Below, one piece after another: positions 22,653-33,155 of a stretch of 64,000 nt of DNA. How positions within the stretch are numbered: the stretch's first letter is position 1; every line of letters starts with the position of its first letter. The stretch comes from Botryosphaeria dothidea (Eukaryota > Ascomycota > Dothideomycetes > Botryosphaeriales > Botryosphaeriaceae), in assembly GCA_011503125.2 (NCBI GenBank), contig WWBZ02000016.1, positions 4,774,001 to 4,838,000 of the forward strand. The letters run 5' to 3'. Made by a program: the position numbers and the translations under genes. The notes beneath the pieces are model-generated. The model saw nothing but the letters and a program-made list of their open reading frames with translations. It was not told the DNA's origin and made no database searches.

Positions 22653-23674
22653 TTAATATCTGCCATGAACTGGAGCGCGCTCACTGACGGGGATCTCGCG
22701 TCCACTCGTATCCTTGATCGAAGAGCGTCGTGGACGGCCGATTTCATTGGAGGAAGTGGACCTCTTGCCCTTGCTCCTCGACCGACTCCTCTCCATCTCC
22801 GTCTCTTCGTCGGTAGAAAACTGGTCCTGGAAATCTGTCAGGTGTAGATTACTCTGTGATTGATTCGAGCGCAGCATGGCTGCGCGCTCGTCGTCCGAGT
22901 CTTCGTCCAGGAGCTCACCATCGGCGGTGTCATGATCGGGGGGCGCAATCCATTCCCGAGGCACAACACAAGGCAAGGCAACGCCAATGCTTGCTGCACG
23001 GTTCAGCCAGCGCGGGGCGGGCCTGGCAGTGAGCTTCTCGCACAGATACGAGGTAAAATGGTTGCAGTTGAAGGTCAGCAGGTTGTAGGCCGTGCCCTGG
23101 AACTTCTCTGAGGCCTGCAGGATCGGTTAGTGTCAGATGACTCGAATGCTAAAGCATAAGAACGGACCTCTCTAATGACGAGACTCAGCTCCTCCTCAGT
23201 CAGGAAGGAGAAGCCCTGCAGAACCTCGCATCTGAAGGTGCCGCCGGGCGGTTCGAGTCGGGGCCTGAGCATTGGTGAGCATTCTCAGCCAATTGACGTA
23301 ATTGGCACGGGCACAGACCTGGTCCAATAGACTCCGGTTACACCGCGGCGGTCGTGACCACCAAAGGCATACTCTTTGTCTTTGATGACGACCCCGGAGT
23401 GCAGCAGGCCGCTCCCGAGAGTCCACAGCAGCGAGGAAACCTTTCCCGGCTGCGCGGTAGTTAGCTCCAGTATGCGTAGATCGCCGTGCTGAAACGGGAA
23501 GGCCCGAGACAGGCAGCTGGGGCGCGCGTGCGCTTGAGGCTAAAGTCAAACGAAACTCACAGGCAGCAGGTCGTAGACGTGGATGCGGATCTCGGTCTTC
23601 TGCACGGAGAGGGTGGAGCGGTGGCTTGACTGGCGCGACGGCTTCTTGGGTTTTGTAGGCGACGAGGTCGACAT
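22653..23674 (-). CDS. PPPDE (DeSI-type) thiol isopeptidase
   Basis: There are four exons: 23674-23561, 23449-23319, 23264-23168 and 23114-22653, giving 267 aa. All junctions keep frame (introns of 111, 54 and 53 bp). After a Ser/Lys-rich start comes IRIHVYDLLP. The catalytic His lies in LLHSGVVIKDKEYAFGG, and GVYWTRPRLEPPGGTF follows. The catalytic Cys is in YNLLTFNCNHFTSYLCEKL. This is the His/Cys pair and motif order of the PPPDE family (DeSI-1/2, yeast/fungal homologues), proposed to remove SUMO or ubiquitin. The C-terminal ~90 residues are acidic and Ser/Arg-rich with a basic RSRSRSKGKRS run and look disordered; this tail goes beyond the catalytic domain. The gene is divergent from OLA1. 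Confidence 0.93.
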
Positions 23675-24267
23675 GACGCTGTCGGCGAGTTGCTCGGGGC
23701 TATGCGCGGATTAAGTGGAGTGGAGGCGGGCGAGCAGCTGCATCAGAAGAAGAGAGGCGGCGCAGAGAGAGAGAGGCGCGATTTGAGGTCAAAGGAAGGT
23801 TGCGAAGGCGCTGTCGCCAGCTGGGGATTCACACGGGTAAGGGTCTAGAGGATGACGGTCTTGGTTAGTCCGCGGGCTGCCGGGTGCGACCTTGGTGGTT
23901 GGGCGCGGCAGCTCGGCCAACCACACGTGACGCCATAGCGCAGCTCAGCTCAGCTCGGAGCGGAGGAATGATGCAGCGCGCGCCCGCGAATTTTGCTGTG
24001 CCCAACCCGCCGACCACCAACTCATCCCACCTCCCACACACAACACCCCTCAGCAAGAACTCGGAGAGACTTTCATTAGTCGTCTCCTGCTCAACATCCG
24101 CCATTCCCTCACCTCTCGCCGCCCGTGTCCTCACAGCGCCGCAGACCTTCACCTTCTCGCGGTTCGCAGCTCGCACTCTCTGCGCGCCCGCCCAAAATCA
24201 CCCCGAGCCCCGCGCTCTTTTTCGCCTCGTCTTCGCCCGCGGCTACGCCAGCAGCAAAAAGAAGAAA
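23675..24267. promoter_or_regulatory. Divergent promoter region between PPPDE peptidase and OLA1
   Basis: A 593-bp interval separates the two start codons. It is GC-rich, with CAGCTCAGCTCAGCTC triplication at ~23939-23956 and a pyrimidine-rich stretch before the OLA1 start that looks like a fungal 5' UTR. No independent gene is supported. Confidence 0.45.
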
Positions 24268-25803
24268 ATGCCTCCCAAGAAGGCCGCCCCCGAGAAGAAG
24301 GTCCTGCTGGGCAGGCCAGGCAACAACCTGAAGAGTGGCATCGTATGTAGGCAACCTCACCACTTACCGCTTGTGCATGCAAAGTTCTTACCCTGACAGT
24401 GATCTTAGGTCGGTCTCGCCAACGTCGGCAAGTCCACGCTCTTCCAGGCCATTACCAAGTGCCACCTCGGTAACCCTGCCAACTTCCCCTATGCCACCAT
24501 CGAGCCCGAAGAGTCGCGCGTCCTCGTCCCCGACGAGCGCTTCGACTGGCTGTGCCAGCACTACAAGCCCAAGTCCGAGGTCCCTGCTCACCTCACCATC
24601 TACGACATTGCTGGTTTGACCCGTGGTGCCTCGACTGGTGCTGGTCTGGGTAACGCCTTCTTGTCTCACATCCGTGCCGTCGATGCCATCTTCCAGGTCG
24701 TTCGTTGCTTCGACGATGCTGAGATTATCCACGTCGAGGGTGACGTTGATCCTGTCCGTGATTTGGACATTATCAGCGAGGAGCTGCGCATCAAGGACAT
24801 TGAGTTCGCTGAGAAGGCCCACGAGAACTATGTCAAGCAGACCAGGAGAGGTGGCCAGACTCTTGAGATGAAGAAGCTCAAGGAGGAGCAGGCTACCGTC
24901 GAGAAGGTCATTGAGCACCTCAAGGCGGGCAAGGACGTCCGCAAGGGCGACTGGTCACCCAAGGAGGTAGGTCTTTCGAAACTTTCACTTCTATTTCCTC
25001 GCGCAGCAACTCGTCCTGCCTTCCTTTTACATGATGACAAAGGGCCATCGTGCCTGATGTAATCCCAGCTCTTCGAAAGCCTCACCTAAAACAACGCTTA
25101 GAGGTCTTATGAGAAAACGTCCCGTCTGACTTTACACATCACCTTTACCCTTCAACCACACTAAATTCAAGGTGTTGAACAATGCTAATGCTTGCATAGG
25201 TCGAGCTTATCAACACCCTCTTCCTTCTTTCTGCTAAGCCTGTTGTCTTTCTCGTCAACCTTAGCGAGAAGGACTACATCCGCAAGAAGAACAAGCACCT
25301 TCCCAAGATTGCGGAGTGGGTCAAGGAGCACGCTCCTGGTGACCCCATCATCCCCATTTCCATCTGCTTGGAGGAGCGCCTTACTCAGTTCGAGACTGAG
25401 GCTGAGGCTGCGGAAGAGTGCAAGAAGCTTGGTGTCCAGTCAGCACTGCCCAAGGCCATTGTCACCATGCGCAAGGCCCTTCACCTTGCCTCATTCTTCA
25501 CCACTGGTGCGGATGAGGTTAGGCAGTGGACCATCCGTGAGGACACCAAGGCACCACAGGCCGCTGGTGTCATCCACACTGGTAAGAACCTCGATCCCAC
25601 TATGAAACAACGCGATGCTAACAGCTTTCATAGATTTCGAGAAGACTTTCATTCAGGCTCTCGTCTATAACTACTCCACGCTCAAGGAACTGGGCGACGA
25701 AGCTACCGTCAAGTCGCAGGGTAAGGTCATGACTAAGGGTAAGGATTACGTCGTCCAGGACGGCGATATCCTTCTCATCAAGGCCGGTGCTGCTAAAGGT
25801 TAA
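24268..25803 (+). CDS. OLA1: OLA1/YchF-family translational ATPase
   Basis: There are four exons: 24268-24342, 24409-24966, 25200-25581 and 25634-25803, giving 394 aa, the usual length of the family. Introns are 66, 233 and 52 bp. The protein is an OBG-type P-loop NTPase that prefers ATP and associates with ribosomes. The P-loop is GLANVGKST; the G3 motif is in YDIAGLTRGAS. The family signature GNAFLSHIRAVDAIFQVVRCFDD follows. A coiled-coil insert lies in the second half of exon 2. NLSEKDYIRKKNKHL is near the base-specificity motif. The C-terminal TGS domain has FFTTGADEVRQWTIREDTKAPQAAGVIHT and ends GDILLIKAGAAKG. The start MPPKKAAPEKKVLLGRPGNN matches fungal orthologues. The second intron, at 233 bp, is unusually long for this window. 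Confidence 0.97.
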
Positions 25804-28005
25804 ATGTTGATGACTTGCTTGAGGGGTGGTCATCTTGTGGAGTCGTGGTTCAGGAGGGTCTTCTGGTGGGTTGCCGGAGTTGCGGATGGAGGTTGAAATG
25901 CTTATACCCAGGACGCTGCCTCTGCTGAGCACCGGCGTCACTGGTTTGCGTCCACGACTAAGACAACATGAAAAAAAATGAGATGACTATGAACTACATC
26001 AATTTATCATTCCCTATGCTTGTTTGTGAGTGCTCCAATGATCAGTGACAGGCCTTGTCTTCATGAAACTGCTTCTAATACGGAACCTTGTCAGTCAGCA
26101 GACTCTAGCATGACACCAGGAACCGCATGATGCATCGCGCTTGCCATCATATGCTTGCGACCTACGGAAAATAACCGGGCCCAGTCACACGGGTCTGTCT
26201 GCGATGAAGCAGAAAATATTCTTAAGTATGTCGCGGGTCAATTCGCAACAGATCAACAACTATTTCCTTAGTGGTACGGGACAATCCAGCGCAATGAAAT
26301 TTGTGCTAGATTGTTTGCTGGTCCTTCCAAAAAAAAAAAAAAAAAGGTTCCTGTTCACTGTGTCCAGTTCTCCGGTGTTCACACTTGGACTTCTCGTGTT
26401 TGGAAATTAACCTGACTGAAGGAAGTGTGCAGCACAGCATTGGTAGTCGGAGACGAAGCCCAGCATTCTACCGTCGTGATGTTGAGCGGTGTTGCGTGAC
26501 TTTGGTTTGGGAGCCGGACGGGTACGTGGTGCGCTTTCTGACAAGAGGTATTTCCGGAGCTACAGAGCTGTCTCTAGAACCAAGGGGAGGCAAGTAGTAG
26601 GACATGTTTGCGAAAATCGAACTTGGCTGGAGCACCGGTCCCGTTTTCCAAGATAGAGCTGCTGCTGGTATCCAAAAGAAAAGCAATACCGAGCTTTCGA
26701 TTTAATAAACAGGTGGCAAGAGTAGAAGTGTTCAGCCGGACACAGTCGTCAAATGGACTGAAAACACGTCCTGACAAGCTGTCATGGCTCTGACTGGCTG
26801 AACTGAAGATGCAGGGGTCTTGTATCAGCTATCACGAGGAGTTCCCTGTAGTCGCAGGGCCTGCAAGCTATGCTGAACTCTTTACGAAGAGCAATTTTTA
26901 AATGAGCAGGAATCGTTGACCAAGCCAGCTACATAGTTGAATGATTATATAAGCAGTTGGACTGAAAATAGGTTCAACGCTTCTCTGATTCCTGACCTCT
27001 AAGAGACCGGCGTGACTTTCTCCCAGGGGCTCACCTCTGAAAAGCCCCGGAAAGGAGAGTTGATATTAAACATGTAAACAAAGGCAGATAATACACATCA
27101 ACTCTGTCAATGAATGATGCATTTTAGAAATGACTGTAAATAGAGAATAGCAGCGTCACAGAGAAACAGGGATAACAATGGCTGTACAATAATGGGTTCA
27201 TTTGGGCACTCATCTGCTTCATTTCGGCGAGAATGACGCGTGTTTGTTCACAACAAGCGATACCGGTAGTACAATTAACGATATGATGATACGATCGCCA
27301 TAGTGTTCAAAGCAAGTTCCCGGGTAAAGATGTTTTCGAGGAAATAGTAGTATAGCAGCAGCTTCGATTTCTTGTTGTCAGCGTTGGTTTTGTATCCTCC
27401 GCTACTTGGAGATGCGGCATTTGATTAGCGGCCTTCTTTATCTTCTTACATGCAATTGATTAATGTCGTGAAGCTGTACATTGGCGATATCGCCAAATAT
27501 CCCATCGGCAAACTTTCTGTTATTTTCCCCGTCGTGTTCTTGAGTGGGGTCATTTTACATGCTCCACAATGGAAAGATACGTAGCTTACAGGCAGTGAGT
27601 GCGCAGAGATCCGGCTCCCAAGCAGTTGGACTGCTTTTCTGCGGGTGACTCGGTAGCTGGATCACTCGGCATGACATCGATACTTTGCGGCCAGCTACGT
27701 AGCCTGACGAGCCGGCGCACTTGATGGGCAGATGGACTTGGAACACTGATTGGTTGCAATTGAAAGCAATATATCTTTCTGAAGAGGTCTTGTGTGTATG
27801 GAAAGCCGAGTCTAACCCGCAAACCATTGCCTCTTCAGCATACCGAACATGAAATCAATAACCGCCCACTAGGTGACCCGTAGAATACTCTGTCAAAACA
27901 GGTGAGCCTTCCGCCTTTATCAAATCAGATTTCAAACCATGGTGAGAACATGATCTGTATGTGCGCCGCGCGGGTGGGCAACGACTAAAGGAAAGCCCGA
28001 GTCTC
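25804..28005. other. Intergenic, about 2.2 kb, AT-richer, no gene seen
   Basis: This stretch lies between OLA1 and the rhodopsin-domain gene, which converge. It is more AT-rich than the rest of the window and has a run of A at 26331-26345. Open frames are short and lack motifs. Confidence 0.55.
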
Positions 28006-29268
28006 CTATCCAGCATAAGTCTTGAGGGCGCGGAAGTCCACCTGCGGCGGGTTCTGCACTACACGGGGCGCGACGGCCGGCGGCCAGGCTGTCTCCTGGT
28101 GCGTCGGCATGGCCATGATGGGCCGCGTCATGATCTGCGAGACGTCCGAGAAGGATTCGCGCTTCTTCCGGCGCAGCGCGGCCGGCGACGTGAAGGCGTG
28201 GAACTTGGGCAGCATGGGCGGCTCGGCGGTGGCGGTCTTGTTGAACTTCCTGAGGAAGAGGCAGGGGCAGACGGCGACGAGGGCGGGCTTGCAGAAGGGC
28301 AGGCAGCCGCAGATGATGCCGAAGTTGAGCTCGACCGCCATGAGCAGGTAGAAGTAGCCCCAGCCCCAGGTCTCGGAATAGACGGTGACGGCCATGCTGA
28401 CGCCGAACCAGTTCCACATGCGGAGGATTGAGATTATTGAGATGCTGGTTTTGTCGGTCAGAATAGGGTTTGATTAGCTATTTGGCTTGGTGGGTAGTGA
28501 ACTTACCAGCACCCGGCGCAGAACAATGCAATCAGGCTGATACGCTGGCGCTTCTGAAGCTTTAGGCGCCAGAGGAGGTGAGCTGGCCAGAGAAATACCG
28601 CGAGGTTGGTCACAGCCGTTGTGATCCTATCGGCAGTGTTCCATGGCAGGTCAAAGTTGCATTTCGAATAGCGATTTTTCAACTCAGAGAATTTCCAGAA
28701 GACCGCGATAGGGTGGCATTGGAAGATGTTGGTCAGGGTGAGGGAGATGCCAATGACCGCACAGCAGAAGATGGCAACACGGCAAAACCAGGTATTGGAC
28801 GAACGGTTCGGGAAGAGGCGCATATAGCCAAGGCAGACAGCGACCCTCGTCAGAGTGCCGCTGATGATAGATAGTATCCTCAGAGCCCATGTTCCCTTCG
28901 CGTATGGCTCATAGACTTTCAGCAGGTTCCTGATCGACACTGAATCGTGCCTGCCCAAGCCATACGGAATCAAGCGCCAGATGCCGATGTTAGTACCGAG
29001 GACGAAGACCTGGTGGAAGAGTAAGTGGTACCTGCTGATTCATGGTGGAAGACAAGTGGAATGGTTTTGTACGTACCCAGGCCAGGAGCATGAACCAGTC
29101 ATCCCATCCGAGAACGCGCCGCAGCATAGCGCGAGCGTAGAAGCGGGCGGCAACCGACATTATCATGAGGGCAACCAGCGTGGCCATCACGCCGGTTATG
29201 AAGGGAATCCGAGTCTCATGGATGTCGTAGCCGGGTTCAGCCTGTGGGTCGGTGGCTTGAGCTGCCAT
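28006..29268 (-). CDS. Fungal rhodopsin-domain integral membrane protein (seven TM)
   Basis: There are three exons: 29268-29077, 29009-28507 and 28444-28006, giving 377 aa. The introns (67 and 62 bp) join LLAW|VFVLG and FCAGC|ISIIS in frame. The protein belongs to the large fungal family of uncharacterised seven-helix proteins with the rhodopsin domain, lacking a retinal lysine signature that I can see. Hydrophobic helices are visible at FITGVMATLVALMIMSVAA, WFMLLAW + VFVLGTNIGIW, ILSIISGTLTRVAVCLGYM, VAIFCCAVIGISLTLTNIF, ITTAVTNLAVFLWPAHLLW, ISLIALFCAG and the segment GYFYLLMAVELNFGIICG. Typical family words are GWDDWFM, NIFQCHPIAVFW, LPWNTADRITTAVTNL and VELNFGIICGCLP. The cytosolic tail is Pro/basic. 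The ligand is unknown. Confidence 0.93.
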
Positions 29269-30157
29269 CGTGGCCGAGAAGGGTTTGGTGTAGTGACAGT
29301 GACGTGTTGATTGAGCTGCGCGGTTGTGCGGCTGGAGAGGAAAGGAGAATAGTGTTAGTTCTTGCTTGATCTATATATATATATATATATATAAGCTTCC
29401 TGTGTGATCGGGTTCATATTACTCCGGATGACGTAGATGATTTAGTTTTGCCCAGGTGGTAGTTGTGACTCCTTGTGACTGGGACGAATCTGGTGGAGGA
29501 AGGTGAGCGGCAGTGAAACCGTGACCTAGATACGCGTGTAGCCTATCCAGTGAAAAAGTGAATGCCGGCAGTGTTTATATCCTCGCTACAGGCCTAATAT
29601 TCAACTTCACTTCACTTCACATGTGAACAGTGCAGGACGGAAGGTGTGTCTTGCAATTTCCCAATGTGCGGCCGCGCTCACTGGACTTCTTGGCGCTTTA
29701 CTCTGAGTATTTCATTTATTGGCGTCCCCTATTCACTCTTCTAGCTCTATGAAAGATCATATACGTATTTTGATCTGCTCGCCATCCTCGAGAATGAACC
29801 TCTTGAAAATCTTGTAGAGAATAATCTACTGGCGGTAGAAGATCGACTTCATTTAGGGTAGGGTAAGAAAAATGATATCACCACTTCCAAGATTGGGAAT
29901 GAAAGTCTGAAGGGTTCTTTTAATTGGCATACCGAGCACCGCAGAGAAGTGTTCTGAGAACGAGCACGTCAAGGAAGACTACTTTCTCTACTTACAAACC
30001 AATATCTCATTCTGCTCACTGCAGTGCTCATTCATAGACAACTACAGCTTCTTTATCAATGATTTAGGCATGTTACTCTTTAATCAATTTTCATGTTGAT
30101 CTGTCCTCTACATGTTACCCCTGAAGTGTTGCGTGCGGGTATACCTCTGTCCACCTA
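29269..30157. other. Intergenic, about 0.9 kb, with (TA)n run
   Basis: This is the upstream region of the rhodopsin-domain gene and the downstream region of the esterase pseudogene. It has a TA dinucleotide run at 29372-29392 and CACTTCACTTCACTTCAC-type short repeats at about 29605-29620. No gene is supported. Confidence 0.55.
29372..29392. repeat. (TA)n microsatellite
   Basis: An uninterrupted TA run of about 10 units, roughly 105 bp upstream of the start codon of the rhodopsin-domain gene. Confidence 0.85.
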
Positions 30158-31514
30158 CCGGCAGTAACCCCACAACCGAACCCAGTACAAGCTCTCGCAC
30201 GCCCAAATCGCTGGATCCGCAACCTCACCACCCTTATACTTCGTCTGCAGCGGATGCGGACACAACGGCCTCTGGCTCTCCACCCCCTTCGCCGGCATAT
30301 CATCCTGATACTTCGTCGCCACCAGCCTCTCCGGCACCGTCCCATTCTCGACCCACCGCATCAGCGCCAAAATGCCATCATGCTGTAGTTGAAGGCCGTC
30401 CAGTGGTACGCGGCGGTCGTGTTGAGCAGCATGTTCTGGATGTAGCCGGTGCCCATGGAGGAGGGCATGGCGGAGTTGCCGAGCCAGCTGCTGATGGATG
30501 CGCCGAGGGCGGGGGCGGGGAAGACGAAGGTTTGGCCGTCGTCGACCCAGTCGTTCAGCGCTTTGTGGAGCGTTGTCATTTGGGCGGGCTGCAGGTAGTT
30601 GGTGGTGTTTGAGGAGGGGCTGCAGAGCAGGGTGTTAGGGTTGAATCTGCAGGAGTATGGCTCCATGACGACGTTGTCTATGACGCCGTCCTGGGGATCA
30701 CATTGGCGGATGATCTCGTCAGTGATGGCGGATGCGAGCGTGGAGAAGATGTGGTGGGATGAGTTTTGCGGTAGATTCGGGAGGTTTGCACCGGAGGTCC
30801 AGAGACCCAGATGCACAACCCACCAGGCCGGTGCTCTAACGAATGCCCCGTCGAAGTCATCCGGGAACATCTGAATCTCTTTGAGACCTTGACGGCCTCC
30901 TGTTGAGCAGCCGCAGTAGTAAGAGTATTTGGCAGCCTAGCTGTAATACGCTTTGACAAGATTTTTGCCGATCACGACTGATCCATGCATGGCCCGCCAG
31001 CCCCAATCCTACAGGTATCATTTGATCAGCAAAGGGACTACGTGATATTGGTGTTGGTTCAGCTTACGGTGAGAGATTCTTTATTCAGAGCCCACGTAGA
31101 AGAGTCAAAGCCTCCATCATGACCAGTGTTCGTTCATAACGCCGCAAAGCCGTACTAGGCGTATACGCCAATATCTTTCCAAGCGGTAAAGCCGGCATAC
31201 CCAGCATTTCCAACAGTTATGAAACGAGGGTTCCAGTGCTTCTCTGAAGGCAGAAATAACGCAAGGTGGTATGAAGAGTTGCCAGAAGAAGGGACTTCGA
31301 TACCAATGGCACAGCCTTCAGGAAGGGATGTGGCATTGCTCATAGCATGCGAGTCACCAAAAGTACTGTTCGCTGTGATGTCTGTTGCATAGGTGATATT
31401 TGAGTTCGACGGAATCGCGTCCGCGAACGTGCTAGATGGGCACAGAGAGGCATCGGCGTGAGAGAGCCCTGTAATGGCCCAAAAAGCGGCCAGCTGGAAC
31501 AAACGAGCGGCCAT
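30158..31514 (-). pseudogene. Decayed tannase/feruloyl esterase-family gene
   Basis: The ancestral start is the ATG at 31514, followed by a signal peptide (MAARLFQLAAFWAITGLSHA). Recognisable family words are NPRFITVGNAGYAGF, TNTGHDGGFDSSTWALN, DWGWRAMHGSVVIGKNLVKAYY, the nucleophile motif CGCSTGGRQGLKEIQMFPDD, and VRWVENGTVPERL near the end (tannase family, PF07519 type). Three in-frame stops interrupt it: 31155-31157 (TAG), 31134-31136 (TGA) and 30937-30939 (TAG). The frame shifts at about 30370-30380 (FNYSM... to ILALMRWVENG). Just there the segment that normally carries the catalytic Asp and His is missing, so an internal deletion is also likely. The 69-bp intron (31009-31077) still has good splice sites. 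This is a dead gene, and its splice sites suggest that the decay is recent. Confidence 0.88.
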
Positions 31515-32776
31515 GGTTCGAAAGTGGAGGGAGTGAACGGATAGCAAAGCAACGAAAGACAGCCCTACCTAGTACTATAAACCTTTCAAAGGGGTAGTTT
31601 TGCCAACATGTAAACTGGGCATATTTGCTAAAGAGGCCGCGTAAGTATTTACGTATTCCCCGAACTAACGGCGAGATAGAGGACACGACGGTCAGCATGT
31701 TGGCACGTGTAGCCTACATCGTTAACCTTCTATCGCGGAAAACATATCGCGCCGAAGTAGATAAAACCTCGACACATCCGCGCTAAAGACCTTCAACCCC
31801 TCACTTGAGAGAAGTACGGAAACTGGGGAGGGGCTTGTACCATCCACACCAGCATCTCTACTGACCAAGAGATCCTACAACCTTGAACCTTCCACTGGCT
31901 CTTCGATGTGTTTTCAAGCAAACCAATTTGAGGTATAAGATGGAGCTCCGAACTGCAGCCTACTCTGCCGATTTACCTATGTACGGAATGCTTTCACAGT
32001 GTGAGATCTCACTGCGGCAACACATCTTATCAGCGGTTTCGGCTGCATTTTCGGCTCCACCTCCAAGACCGTCAAAAGCAGCGGCACCCTCTATCCACAG
32101 CTTCTGATCCCTGAGCTTCGAGCTCGACCTCCCGGAGTTTCTTGTGTGCTGCCTTAGGAGTAACACGTCGGTTTGCGGAAAGATCGTTGGGAGTGACACA
32201 GCCAGGAGCACTACTAGTACTAGCAACAGTCATCGAAAATGATCTTTCATCCTCAATGGCAAGCGGTTGACGTTCGTACTAGCTACAGATCTCCTCCGTC
32301 TTTATTCTCATTCAACGTTGGCTCAGAGCAAGGAAACTATCTTATGCATGGTCCAGAATATCACTTGTCGATCGTTTGGCGAGGCAGATAACTTGGAACT
32401 TCCAGAGATGAACATTTAAGCGAAATATTTATTGCCATGTTCGGCCATTGCAGCAACTTGTTCCGCACCTCTGCACAGATGCTCTGTCCGCGTCTGCTGG
32501 CCTGTTGGATCGAGCCGGCAACTCCAGTCAACCGGATCTTCCGGAGCCACTGATATATGGACTCTTTCCCTCTCGTTCTCACAGCCATCTTGTAATTGGA
32601 CCAGATGGAACCGCCTCCAGCATGAATGTGCAGAATACGGGATGGCCGAGATAGCGCCGTCTCCCGTATCCTACACGATGATGAACGCGGAGAACTATAA
32701 AGCGGACTGCAGCATCTGGGGTCGATGAACCGTCTATTACACCCGAGATCAAACATACTGAACTGACTGAGACAAG
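31515..32776. other. Intergenic, about 1.3 kb
   Basis: This stretch lies between the divergently placed esterase pseudogene and the small Cys-rich gene. No gene, repeat or RNA is recognised. It should contain the promoter of the Cys-rich gene; the 100 bp before 32777 holds CTATAAAGC at ~32696. Confidence 0.5.
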
Positions 32777-33155
32777 ATGAAGATCGCCGGATTTCTTGCA
32801 TACCTGTTCCTCGGTACAGCGGTTGCTGCATGTGGAAGCACCGGCGTATGCAGTGGTTGTGTAAGATGTCCGAGATATATATCATAAATGTATTGCTGAA
32901 TCTTGAAATAGGCACCCGCGGGAGAATACAACAAATGCAATATAGTCTGTTACTCCCATGAAATTCTTTCTGGTCCCGTTGGCTCATGATGTCCGTAGTG
33001 CGCGTCTGGCAACGAACAGCCCGCCAACGCCGACAATTGTGTGAGCTTCGGAGTAGAGTCTCAAACAGGTCTATACGTTTGGTGTGTAAGTAGCATCTTA
33101 TGGTTCTCTTGTGGATGCGTGAAATGCGGAATTGACTGGTGAATAGTGCAAGTAA
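32777..33155 (+). CDS. Small secreted Cys-rich protein, four exons (effector-like)
   Basis: I built this model from splice sites because each exon is too short to stand out: 32777-32860, 32912-32944, 32999-33085 and 33147-33155. Introns are 51, 54 and 61 bp, all GT...AG, and all junctions are phase 0. The product is 70 aa. Residues 1-18 are a clear signal peptide (MKIAGFLAYLFLGTAVAA). The mature part of ~52 residues has eight cysteines and ends in a Cys-Cys-Lys tail; cysteine-bearing words are VCSGC, NKCNICASG and LYVWCCK. Cys placement falls on every exon, which supports the model, but retention of intron 2 would instead end the protein early. The size and Cys density fit secreted effectors or antimicrobial peptides of plant-associated fungi; no family is recognised. 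Confidence 0.6.
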
